NCBI GenBank assembly: GCA_016521575.1
Contig: JAEKDP010000004.1
Location: 62,001-126,000, forward strand
Length of the DNA stretch: 64,000 nucleotides
Source: Rhodobacteraceae bacterium F11138
GTDB lineage: Bacteria > Pseudomonadota > Alphaproteobacteria > Rhodobacterales > Rhodobacteraceae
Reading direction: 5' to 3'
Shown: piece by piece, positions 43,059 through 50,755 of the stretch
How the letters are laid out: each line of letters begins with the position of its first letter
How positions within the stretch are numbered: the stretch's first letter is position 1
Notes under the pieces: generated by a model
What the model saw: the letters and a program-made list of their open reading frames with translations, nothing else
What the model was told of the DNA's origin: nothing
The model's database searches: none
Position numbers and translations under genes: made by a program

Positions 43059-43096
43059 CTTTCGACAGCTGCAATAAGTCAGAAAAGGAACCCGTC

Positions 43097-43258
43097 ATGC
43101 TATATTGGGCACTTCTATTTCTTGTCGTCGCGATTGTCGCCGGCGTGTTTGGATTCGGGGGGATTGCCTCGGCTTCCGCCGGAATCGCGCAGATCCTGTT
43201 CTTCATCTTCGTGGTGCTTTTCGTGATCGTCCTGATCGCGCGCGTCGTACAACGCTGA
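43097..43258 (+). CDS. DUF1328 small membrane protein (YtjA-like)
   Basis: A 53-residue protein with two helices, starting at ATG 43097 behind AAAAGGAA. The sequence [20 protein letters not shown], then [20 protein letters not shown], is the signature of the DUF1328/YtjA family, small proteins that are often stress-inducible in proteobacteria. The promoter matches the EcfG consensus. dps lies 58 bp downstream without an obvious separate EcfG site, so the two are probably co-transcribed. The exact role of YtjA proteins is not known. Confidence 0.92.
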   Translation: MLYWALLFLVVAIVAGVFGFGGIASASAGIAQILFFIFVVLFVIVLIARVVQR

Positions 43259-43316
43259 TCGTTTCTGCGACTCTGAACAGTCAAACAAACCAACCTTCCA
43301 ACTACAGGAGAAAAAC

Positions 43317-43814
43317 ATGACCAAGGTATTGCAAACCCAGCCGAAAATCTCTGAGGTCCACACCGGTGTGCAGGATGCCGAAGCACTGGCCGAAGGGCTG
43401 ACAGGGGCTTTGGCGGATACCTATCGACTGGTGTTCAAGACGCATGCCTATCACTGGAATGTCACCGGGCCGCTGTTCTTTTCGATACACAAGCTGACTG
43501 AAGAGCAATATGAAAACATGTTCGCGGCCGCCGACGAACTGGCCGAACGCATCCGCGCCCTGGGACAGCTGGCCCCGATGCAACTGAGCGAGATCACGCA
43601 GAATTCCGAGGTCAAAGACCTGGACAGCACCCCCACGGCGGGTGAGATGGTTCAGGATCTGGTGAAGGACCACGAAAGTATCGCCACCCGACTGCACAAG
43701 CTGATCGAACTGGCCGGCGATCACAACGACGCCGTGACCGAAGATCTGGCCACCGCGCGGGCGGCGTTTCACGAACAGGCGGCATGGATGCTGCGCGCGA
43801 TCAACGCAAGCTGA
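43317..43814 (+). CDS. dps: Dps family DNA-binding ferritin-like protein
   Basis: A 165-residue Dps. The ferroxidase region lies at the subunit interface: FKTHAYHWNVTGPLFFSIHK, then LTEEQYENMFAAADELAERI, carrying the conserved His and acidic ligands. The C-terminal helices include DHESIATRLHKLIELAGDHN. The dodecamer oxidises and stores ferrous iron with hydrogen peroxide and so protects DNA; the short N-terminal tail with few lysines suggests weak DNA binding. The ribosome site ACAGGAG precedes the ATG. The gene ends at a strong bidirectional terminator shared with the AI-2E gene. Confidence 0.95.
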   Translation: MTKVLQTQPKISEVHTGVQDAEALAEGLTGALADTYRLVFKTHAYHWNVTGPLFFSIHKLTEEQYENMFAAADELAERIRALGQLAPMQLSEITQNSEVKDLDSTPTAGEMVQDLVKDHESIATRLHKLIELAGDHNDAVTEDLATARAAFHEQAAWMLRAINAS

Positions 43815-43845
43815 CGACTGCCCGCATCGCGGCTGAAACGCGGAA

Positions 43846-43881
43846 AACCGGCCCCTTTCAGGATAGGGGGCCGGTTATTTT
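43846..43881. terminator. Bidirectional terminator between dps and the AI-2E transporter gene
   Basis: AACCGGCCCC (43846-43855) pairs perfectly with GGGGCCGGTT (43867-43876), followed by ATTTT on the plus strand and preceded by a run of A (TTTT on the minus strand). It overlaps the last codon of the convergent gene and serves both directions. Confidence 0.85.
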
Positions 43882-44942
43882 GTGCCCCTGGTCGCGTCGG
43901 TCGGGCTGACCGGCAGCCCACCACCAAGGATCATCAGCCACAGGGCGACCGGAATGGCCACGATGCCCCCCAATGGGCCCCACAACCATATCCCGAAAAC
44001 CAGCGCCAAAAACACCAACAGCGGGTTGAGCTGCATGTGCCGCCCCACCAGTGTCGGCGTGATGAATTGCGCCTCGGTCGCGTTCAATGTCAGATAGCTC
44101 AGCGCGGGCACCAGCACCATGATCCCATCAAAGGCACCGACCCCGGCAAACAGAAGCGTACAGAAAAACAGCGCCGGGCCCAGATACAGCACGAAATTCA
44201 ACAGGAAGGCGACCACACCCAGGCTGGTGGCGCCGGGCATCCCGTAAAGATGCAATATCCCCGCCGTGGCGACCCCCAGGCCCGCATTGATCAGTGTGAT
44301 GGTCAGGAAATAACGCGAAACCACGCGCTCTGCCTCGCGCAGGGTTGCGCCATATCGCTGGGGGTCGTTTCCGGGCAGGTGGTTGGCAATCCAGTCGTAC
44401 AGATCGCGGCGGGTCAGCAGGAAAAAGAACAGCACACCTGCAAAGATCACGATCCTGGACAGGATCGCCGGGGCCAGAAACAGAGCGTCCGATACACTGG
44501 GCAGGCCCAGGTCCTGGGCTTCGGGCTGCTTCTGTTCGCCAGCGACCAGAGTTGCCGCGTTGGGTTCGGCGGCAACCGCTTTTTCGACCTCGCCACGGAC
44601 TTCTTCTATGCCGCGCACCAGACCCTGAACCACCTCGATCGCTTCCTGCAGATCGGCCCACACTTTGGGCGCCTGTTCGACCAGTTGGGACACGAACGGC
44701 TGGAAGATCAAAACAAGCCCGGCAATCACCACCAGCGTGCCGACCAACCCGATCAGGGCCCCGAACACTGCGGGCAGCCCGTTGCGTTCCCAGACATAGG
44801 ACATCGGCGACAGCACGACGCCAGTCACCAGCGCCAGCACGACGGGGGCGGCGATCGCCTCAAGCGCGTCCAACGCAACGAAAGTCACGATGACGCCAAC
44901 CACGATCATCGCCAATTGCGCCGATTGTTTCAGCTGATCCAA
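43875..44942 (-). CDS. AI-2E family transporter
   Basis: A 355-residue membrane protein of the AI-2E (PerM/TqsA) family. Paired helices at the N-terminus (about 8-70) carry ALEAIAAPVVLALVTGVVLS; a soluble, acidic loop (about 85-150, with EVVQGLVRGIEEVRGEVEKA) is followed by the conserved GYGLPG-type region, here YGMPGATSLGVVAFLLNFVL, and LVGRHMQLNPLLVFLALVFG with IWLWGPLGGIVAIPVALW. Some relatives export autoinducer-2 or act as sodium/proton antiporters. It lies 76 bp downstream of the EcfG-driven 91-residue gene on the same strand and may be co-induced under stress. Confidence 0.9.
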   Translation of the reverse strand: MDQLKQSAQLAMIVVGVIVTFVALDALEAIAAPVVLALVTGVVLSPMSYVWERNGLPAVFGALIGLVGTLVVIAGLVLIFQPFVSQLVEQAPKVWADLQEAIEVVQGLVRGIEEVRGEVEKAVAAEPNAATLVAGEQKQPEAQDLGLPSVSDALFLAPAILSRIVIFAGVLFFFLLTRRDLYDWIANHLPGNDPQRYGATLREAERVVSRYFLTITLINAGLGVATAGILHLYGMPGATSLGVVAFLLNFVLYLGPALFFCTLLFAGVGAFDGIMVLVPALSYLTLNATEAQFITPTLVGRHMQLNPLLVFLALVFGIWLWGPLGGIVAIPVALWLMILGGGLPVSPTDATRGTK

Positions 44943-45018
44943 ATTCAGGCCCCCAATATCGGCGAAACACAGGATTGCTACACGCTTTGGTGGCGCGCGT
45001 AAATCTGTTCACATTTCG

Positions 45019-45294
45019 TCAATGCGAAGGCATCGTGCGTTCGCTTGTCAGCCTAAGCTCGATTTCACGGGCGCGTTCCAGAAACCCGGCGCGCGTTTCG
45101 TCATTATCCGGGTCGATTTGCGCCTTGCTTGCGTCTTCTGCCCAGTTTTCGATTTCCATTGCCAATCCATCAAGCCGATCGCCCCGGGCGGGATCATCGG
45201 TATCGCGGCAGCGCGCATGTTCGTCGCGCAGCTCGACCAGGGTGGATTTCAGTTTTGTGTGGATGTCTTCGAGTCGCGGATCTTGCAGCTTCAT
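45019..45294 (-). CDS. Unknown 91-residue charged protein with an EcfG promoter
   Basis: A 91-residue, hydrophilic, probably all-helical protein: KLQDPRLEDIHTKLKSTLVE, with LRDEHARCRDTDDPARGDRL, then AMEIENWAEDASKAQIDPDN. I do not recognise a family. Ribosome site AAGGAGG lies eight bases before ATG 45294, and a perfect EcfG promoter is at 45326-45351, so it is almost certainly a real gene of the general stress regulon. No signal, membrane segment or DNA-binding motif is visible. The AI-2E transporter gene follows on the same strand. Confidence 0.75.
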   Translation of the reverse strand: MKLQDPRLEDIHTKLKSTLVELRDEHARCRDTDDPARGDRLDGLAMEIENWAEDASKAQIDPDNDETRAGFLERAREIELRLTSERTMPSH

Positions 45295-45325
45295 GATCGG
45301 CCTCCTTGTAACCCATGTCTGATGA

Positions 45326-45351
45326 AACGCGCAGGTCCCGGCCCTGGTTCC
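45326..45351 (-). promoter_or_regulatory. EcfG-type promoter of the 91-residue unknown gene
   Basis: GGAAC (45351-45347) and CGTT (45329-45326) on the minus strand with a 17-nt spacer, exact consensus, 32 nt before the start codon. Confidence 0.85.
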
Positions 45352-45688
45352 CCCATGCGCGGCCGTCCTTGTCGGTATCGCGACCGAATTTCGCGGAATT
45401 CACCCGCAGGGGCCGATCAGGGCAGGCTGGTGCGCCCCCTGGGATCTGTCAGCCTGCGCAAGGATCATGGTTTGTCGTGGTGTGTCCGGAAAAGACGAAG
45501 GCATTCGACCAGGTCAGATCATCGAGGACTGGCTGATCGAGATCAGCAAGATCCAACGGAGATATGGAACGGCGCAGACGCAGGAATGATAGGGGCGGAT
45601 GTCGCATCTCAAAGGGTGAGTGTCCGATTCGCTCTTAAAATTCGTCGGTCGATCCACATCATTGTGTCGCAAATGAGCGAGGTCATTC
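45352..45688. other. Intergenic region before mgdA
   Basis: A 337-bp region between the stress island and the methylamine island; the mgdA promoter must lie here. A 40-codon plus-strand frame at 45467-45589 (from ATG, ending GTAQTQE) has plausible composition but a poorly spaced ribosome site and no relatives I recognise, so I do not call it a gene. No consensus sigma-54 or EcfG site faces mgdA. Confidence 0.5.
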
Positions 45689-46939
45689 ATGCGATACTCT
45701 GGTCTGCGGGTCATCAAGGAAGCTCTGACGGGGCACAAGGGCTGGAAACCGGCCTGGCGCGATCCCGAGCCGAAACCCTCTTATGACTATGTGATCATCG
45801 GCGGCGGCGGGCACGGGTTGGCGACGGCCTATTACCTGGCCAAACAGTTTGGCAAGACGCGGATCGCGGTGATCGAAAAGGGCTGGATCGGTGGCGGCAA
45901 CGTCGGTCGGAACACCACCATCATCCGGTCCAATTATCTGCTGGACGGCAACGAACCCTTCTATGAATTTTCGCTGAAACTGTGGGAGGGCCTGGAGCAA
46001 GAGCTGAACTATAACGCGATGGTCAGCCAGCGCGGCATTCTGAACCTGATCCATTCGGACCCGCAGCGCGACGCGTTCGTGCGGCGGGGCAATGCAATGA
46101 TCCTGAACGGGGCCGATGCCGCATTGCTGAGCGCCGATCAGGTGCGTGCGGAGTACCCGTTCCTCAATTTCAACGATGCGCGTTTTCCGATCAAGGGCGG
46201 GCTGGCGCAAAGGCGTGGCGGGACGGTCCGCCACGATGCCGTGGCCTGGGGCTATGCGCGCGGGGCAGACAGCCACGGGGTGGACATCATCCAGAATTGC
46301 GAAGTCACGGGTTTTCGCATCGAAAACGGTGTTTGCAAGGGGGTCGAGACCAGCCGTGGATTCATCGGCGCAACCAAGGTTGCCGCCTGTGTCGCAGGGT
46401 CTTCCGGCCGCCTGATGGCCAAGGCCGAGATGCGCCTGCCGATCGAAAGCCACGTTCTGCAGGCCTTTGTGTCCGAAGGATTGAAGCCGGTCATTCCCGG
46501 CGTCATCACATACGGGGCCGGGCATTTCTATTGCAGCCAGTCGGACAAGGGCGGACTGGTCTTTGGCGGCGATCTCGATGGATATAATTCCTATGCGCAG
46601 CGCGGAAACCTGCCGGTGGTCGAAGACGTCGTCGAAAGCGGCATGTCCATGATCCCGGCGCTGGGGCGCGCACGGCTGCTGCGGATGTGGGGCGGCATCA
46701 TGGACATGTCCATGGACGGCAGCCCGATCATCGACCGCACCCATATCGACGGGCTCTATTTCAATGGCGGCTGGTGTTATGGCGGCTTCAAGGCGACCCC
46801 GGCGTCAGGGTTCGCCTATGCACATCTGCTGGCCACCGATACGCCACATGACACCGCCACCGCATATCGGTTCGACCGCTTCCGGCGCGGATACATGATC
46901 GACGAAAAAGGCATGGGCGCACAGCCCAACCTGCATTAG
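45689..46939 (+). CDS. mgdA: N-methylglutamate dehydrogenase subunit A (sarcosine oxidase beta-like)
   Basis: A 416-residue DAO-fold flavoprotein homologous to heterotetrameric sarcosine oxidase SoxB. FAD-binding motif: YVIIGGGGHGLATAYYLAKQ (33-52). His182 in RRGGTVRHDAVAWGYA lies where SoxB attaches FMN covalently. C-terminal GGWCYGGFKATPASGFAYAH is the usual closing block. Sequence alone would give sarcosine oxidase, but the four-gene order beta-delta-alpha-gamma next to mgsABC and gmaS is that of the N-methylglutamate pathway, so I assign MgdA. The enzyme oxidises N-methylglutamate to glutamate and passes the methyl carbon to tetrahydrofolate. Confidence 0.82.
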   Translation: MRYSGLRVIKEALTGHKGWKPAWRDPEPKPSYDYVIIGGGGHGLATAYYLAKQFGKTRIAVIEKGWIGGGNVGRNTTIIRSNYLLDGNEPFYEFSLKLWEGLEQELNYNAMVSQRGILNLIHSDPQRDAFVRRGNAMILNGADAALLSADQVRAEYPFLNFNDARFPIKGGLAQRRGGTVRHDAVAWGYARGADSHGVDIIQNCEVTGFRIENGVCKGVETSRGFIGATKVAACVAGSSGRLMAKAEMRLPIESHVLQAFVSEGLKPVIPGVITYGAGHFYCSQSDKGGLVFGGDLDGYNSYAQRGNLPVVEDVVESGMSMIPALGRARLLRMWGGIMDMSMDGSPIIDRTHIDGLYFNGGWCYGGFKATPASGFAYAHLLATDTPHDTATAYRFDRFRRGYMIDEKGMGAQPNLH

Positions 46940-46954
46940 GGAGGGGACAGGCAG

Positions 46955-47242
46955 ATGATTATCAATCACCCGCTTCTGGGGCCGCGCGACAGTCAGGAAT
47001 TCACCTATCTGGGGGATGCCGCGCTGATTGACCGCCCCGATTGGCAAGCCGAAGACGCCGTGGACCAGTTTCACGATTATCTCTACCTGCGCGACAACCC
47101 GGCGGGGATCCACCGCGAATTGTGGTTCCATGAAACCGGTGACCGCAGCTGGCTGGTCGTGACCCGGGACACCACGACCCATGAAATCACATCCGTAGAA
47201 TTGGCCCGCGACGTGGCCCGCGCACGGGGGCGCAGCAAATGA
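46955..47242 (+). CDS. mgdB: N-methylglutamate dehydrogenase subunit B (SoxD-like, lacking zinc cysteines)
   Basis: A 95-residue SoxD homologue: GPRDSQEFTYLGDAALIDRP and HRELWFHETGDRSWLVVTRD are family blocks, the latter containing the conserved RELWFHxxG. In sarcosine oxidase delta subunits the N-terminus reads CPxCG and the cysteines bind zinc; here it is HPLLG, so both cysteines are lost. This difference fits the dehydrogenase branch and supports the mgd assignment. Lies 15 bp after mgdA with the ribosome site GGGAGGGG, and overlaps mgdC by four bases. Role: small structural subunit of the tetramer. Confidence 0.8.
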   Translation: MIINHPLLGPRDSQEFTYLGDAALIDRPDWQAEDAVDQFHDYLYLRDNPAGIHRELWFHETGDRSWLVVTRDTTTHEITSVELARDVARARGRSK

Positions 47243-50196
47243 CACAGGTGAACCGACTCGGTGGTGGTCAGATCGACACCGGCCGCACCCTGTCCTTCCG
47301 GTTTGACGGCAAGACGTTCCAGGGTCATCCCGGAGACACGCTGGCTTCGGCGCTGCTGGCCAACGGCGTGCGTCTGATGGGGCGTTCGTTCAAGTATCAT
47401 CGCCCGCGTGGCGTTCTGACCGCCGGTTCCGAAGAACCCAACGCGCTGGTCGAACTGCGCACGGGAGCCCGGCAAGAACCCAACACCCGCGCCACCACGG
47501 CCGAGCTGTTCGACGGGCTGCAAGCGGCCAGCCAGAACCGGTTCCCGTCGCTGAAATTCGACGCGCTGGCGATCAACGACCGGTTCAGCAATTTTCTGAC
47601 TGCGGGGTTTTACTACAAGACATTCATGTGGCCCGCCGCGTTCTGGGAAAAACTGTATGAACCGATTATCCGCAAGGCGGCCGGTCTGGGGTCGCTGTCG
47701 TTGCAGGACGATCCGGATGAATACGACAAGGGTTTTCTGCACTGTGACCTGTTGATCATCGGGGCAGGGCCGTCGGGTCTGGCCGCGGCGCTGACAGCCG
47801 GCCGGTCCGGGGCCCGGGTGATCCTGGCGGATGAAGATTTTGCCTTTGGCGGGCGATTGAATGCCGAGACGTTTTCAATCGGCGACGCGGACGCCACCGA
47901 CTGGGTCGCGCGGACATTGGCCGAATTGCAGTCCATGCCCAACGTGCGCTGCATGATCCGCACCACGGTGATCGGGGCTTTCGATCATGGCATTTACGGC
48001 GCGGTCGAACGGGTGTCAGATCATTTGCCGGAACCCATGCCGGGCAAGCCGCGTCAGATTCTGTGGCGCCTCTATGCCAAGCGCACCCTGCTGTGTGCCG
48101 GGGCCATCGAACGGCCCATCGCCTTTGAAAACAACGACCGCCCCGGCATCATGCTGGCCGCTGCGATGCGGTCCTATGCCAATCGCTGGGCGGTGACCGC
48201 GGCGCAGAAAGTTGCGGTATTCACCAATAATGACGACGGGCATCGCACTGCGGTCGATCTGATCGCCAAGGGGGTCAAGGTTGCGGCCGTCATCGACCCG
48301 CGCCCCGACGCACCCCGGCTGGCCGATTGCGAGCTGTTGGCGGGGGCCCAGGTCATCGATACCCAGGGGCGGTTGGGGCTGAAATTCATCAAGGTGAAAC
48401 TGGGCGACGGCTCTGAACGGACCATCGAATGCGGTGCGCTCGGTGTGTCCGGCGGCTGGAACCCGAATGTCCATATGACGTGCCATCAGCGTGGCCGCCC
48501 GGTCTGGAACGCCGACATCGCGGCGTTCGTGCCGGGCAAAGACGGGCCTGCAGGGCTGAGCGTTGCCGGGGCGGCAGCGGGGGATTTTTCGACCCATTCC
48601 GCACTGCGCACCGGCGCGGCACAGGCCGCATCGGCGCTGGACGGCATCGGGCTTTCGGCCAGTCCCGCCGACATGCCCGAGGCCGAGGACGCGCCGGTCA
48701 ATCTGCAGCCTTTCTGGTACGTCAAGCATGGCAAGGGCCGGGCTTGGCTGGATCAGCAGAACGACGTCACCGTCAAAGATGTCAAACTGGCACATCAAGA
48801 AAACTTCCGCTCGGTCGAGCATCTGAAACGCTATACCACGCTGGGCATGGCGACCGATCAGGGCAAAACCAGCAATATGGGCGGCCTGGCGATCATGGCG
48901 GAGCTGGCCGGGAAATCCATTCCCGAGGTCGGCACCACAATCTTCCGTCCTCCGTATACGCCTGTCTCGATGGGCGTTCTTGGTGGCCGTTCCCGGGGGA
49001 TGCATTTTCACCCGGTGCGCGAAACCCCCAGCCACACATGGGCAACCGAGCAGGGCGCAGTGTTCGTTGAAACCGGAAACTGGCTGCGGGCGCAGTGGTT
49101 TCCGAAACCAGGCGAGACGCATTGGCGCGAAACGGTCGATCGCGAAGTGCGCGCGGTGCGCAGCTCGGTCGGGGTGTGCGACGTGACCACCTTGGGGAAG
49201 ATCGACGTGCAAGGCACTGATGCAGCGCCATTTCTGAACCGGGTCTATGCCAATGCCTTTGCCAAACTGGCCGTAGGCAAAACCCGGTATGGCCTGATGC
49301 TGCGCGAGGATGGGATCGCGATGGACGACGGCACCACGGCGCGTCTGGCCGAGGATCATTTCGTGATGACCACAACCACCGCCAACGCCGTCGGCGTCTA
49401 TCGCCATCTGGAATTCGTTCGCCAATGCCTGTGTCCCGACATGGACGTGCAACTGATCTCAACCACCGAAGCCTGGGCGCAATATGCCGTGGCCGGACCG
49501 AACAGCCGCAAGCTGCTGCAAAAGATCGTGGATCCGGAATTCGATATCAGCAATGAAAACTTCGAGTTCATGGCTTGCCGCGAAATAACGGTCTGCGGCG
49601 GTCTGCGTGCGCGACTTTTCCGGATCTCGTTCTCAGGTGAGCTGGCCTATGAAATCGCTGTCCCGACGCGATACGGCGATGCCTTGATCCGACGGTTGAT
49701 GTCAGCCGGACAGGAATTCGACGTGGTTCCATATGGCACCGAAGCCCTGGGCGTCATGCGGATCGAAAAAGGCCACGCGGCCGGCAACGAATTGAACGGC
49801 ACGACCACGGCACTGAATCTGGGCATGGGCCGGATGGTATCCAAGAAAAAGGACAGCATCGGCAGCACCTTGTCGGAACGCGAAGGGCTGAATCAGCCCG
49901 ATGCACTGGCACTGGTCGGCTTCAAGCCGAAGGACAACAGCGCCCAGGTCACATCGGGTGGGCATCTGATGAGCATGGGAACGCCGGTGGATGCGTCCCA
50001 TAATCAGGGTTATGTAACATCTGCGTGCTATTCCCCGATCCTTGAGTCCTCGATTGGCATCGGTTTTCTCAAGGACGGCAGCAACCGCATGGGCGAAAGC
50101 CTGCGACTTGTCAGCCCACTGACCGACAGCGAAGTCGAAGTCGAAGTCGTCAGTGCCCATTTTGTCGATCCTGAAGGAGACCGTCTGCGTGTCTGA
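47239..50196 (+). CDS. mgdC: N-methylglutamate dehydrogenase subunit C (sarcosine oxidase alpha-like)
   Basis: A 985-residue SoxA-type subunit. Domains: residues 1-95, a Fer2_4-like beta-grasp domain (FRFDGKTFQGHPGDTLASAL); 168-440, a pyridine-nucleotide/FAD Rossmann domain with LLIIGAGPSGLAAALTAGRS; a middle SoxA-A3 type region; and about 590-975, a GcvT-type folate domain with KIDVQGTDAAPFLNRVYANA and MRIEKGHAAGNELNGTTTAL. The folate domain accepts formaldehyde from the MgdA site to form methylene-THF. It overlaps mgdB and mgdD, consistent with a single translational unit. Confidence 0.85.
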   Translation: MTQVNRLGGGQIDTGRTLSFRFDGKTFQGHPGDTLASALLANGVRLMGRSFKYHRPRGVLTAGSEEPNALVELRTGARQEPNTRATTAELFDGLQAASQNRFPSLKFDALAINDRFSNFLTAGFYYKTFMWPAAFWEKLYEPIIRKAAGLGSLSLQDDPDEYDKGFLHCDLLIIGAGPSGLAAALTAGRSGARVILADEDFAFGGRLNAETFSIGDADATDWVARTLAELQSMPNVRCMIRTTVIGAFDHGIYGAVERVSDHLPEPMPGKPRQILWRLYAKRTLLCAGAIERPIAFENNDRPGIMLAAAMRSYANRWAVTAAQKVAVFTNNDDGHRTAVDLIAKGVKVAAVIDPRPDAPRLADCELLAGAQVIDTQGRLGLKFIKVKLGDGSERTIECGALGVSGGWNPNVHMTCHQRGRPVWNADIAAFVPGKDGPAGLSVAGAAAGDFSTHSALRTGAAQAASALDGIGLSASPADMPEAEDAPVNLQPFWYVKHGKGRAWLDQQNDVTVKDVKLAHQENFRSVEHLKRYTTLGMATDQGKTSNMGGLAIMAELAGKSIPEVGTTIFRPPYTPVSMGVLGGRSRGMHFHPVRETPSHTWATEQGAVFVETGNWLRAQWFPKPGETHWRETVDREVRAVRSSVGVCDVTTLGKIDVQGTDAAPFLNRVYANAFAKLAVGKTRYGLMLREDGIAMDDGTTARLAEDHFVMTTTTANAVGVYRHLEFVRQCLCPDMDVQLISTTEAWAQYAVAGPNSRKLLQKIVDPEFDISNENFEFMACREITVCGGLRARLFRISFSGELAYEIAVPTRYGDALIRRLMSAGQEFDVVPYGTEALGVMRIEKGHAAGNELNGTTTALNLGMGRMVSKKKDSIGSTLSEREGLNQPDALALVGFKPKDNSAQVTSGGHLMSMGTPVDASHNQGYVTSACYSPILESSIGIGFLKDGSNRMGESLRLVSPLTDSEVEVEVVSAHFVDPEGDRLRV

Positions 50197-50755
50197 TCTG
50201 ATTCCCTTGACTGCTCTGGGCGGCACTTCGCCTCGTGTCGATACGTTCCAGGGTCTTGAAATTTCCGAATGCCCTGAATGGGCTCTGGCCTCGATTGCAG
50301 CGCGATCGGGCCGCGCTACGGACATGGCAAGCGCCGCGCAGGCATTTTTGGGCGTGGCCCTGCCAGATGTTGCCCGGACCGCCGAAAAGGCCCCGTTCAG
50401 TGTCTTCTGGATGGGCCCCGAACAGTGGATGATCGAAGCGCCTCATGACAGCCATGAAGATTTGGCCACACAGATCAAGGCGGCGCTTGGCGACACGGCA
50501 TCGGTTACCGAACAAACCGATGGCTGGGTGCGGTTCGATCTGACGGGAGAGCGCTGTCATGACGTTCTGGAACGGCTGTGCAATGCCGACAGCCGCAGCA
50601 TGCCACCTGGTTCGGCGACCCGCACACAGTTGGAACATCTGGGCTGTTTCCTGATCCGCCGCCCGCAAGACAGCCATTTCAGCGTTCTTGGGCCACGCTC
50701 GTCGGCCGGATCGCTTCATCATGCTCTGGAAACGGCAGCGAAAAGCGCGATCTGA
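50189..50755 (+). CDS. mgdD: N-methylglutamate dehydrogenase subunit D (sarcosine oxidase gamma-like)
   Basis: A 188-residue SoxG-like protein. I use GTG 50189, which has AAGGAG ten bases upstream and overlaps the mgdC stop; the ATG at 50153 would overlap mgdC by 44 bp without a ribosome site. SoxG features: WMGPEQWMIEAPHDSHEDLA and WVRFDLTGERCHDVLERLCN, then LGCFLIRRPQDSHFSVLGPR, a GcvT-like fold of the gamma subunit. It completes the mgdABCD operon and ends one base before the convergent regulator gene's stop. Confidence 0.82.
   Translation: MSDLIPLTALGGTSPRVDTFQGLEISECPEWALASIAARSGRATDMASAAQAFLGVALPDVARTAEKAPFSVFWMGPEQWMIEAPHDSHEDLATQIKAALGDTASVTEQTDGWVRFDLTGERCHDVLERLCNADSRSMPPGSATRTQLEHLGCFLIRRPQDSHFSVLGPRSSAGSLHHALETAAKSAI

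Noticed and set aside
45467-45589. A possible 40-codon gene upstream of mgdA.
   Set aside because: Amino acid composition is plausible, but the AAGGA sits only two bases from the ATG and no family or conserved feature is seen.
45689-50755. Annotation as heterotetrameric sarcosine oxidase.
   Set aside because: Gene order alone fits both, but neighbouring mgsABC-gmaS and the HPLLG replacement of CPxCG favour N-methylglutamate dehydrogenase; some doubt remains.
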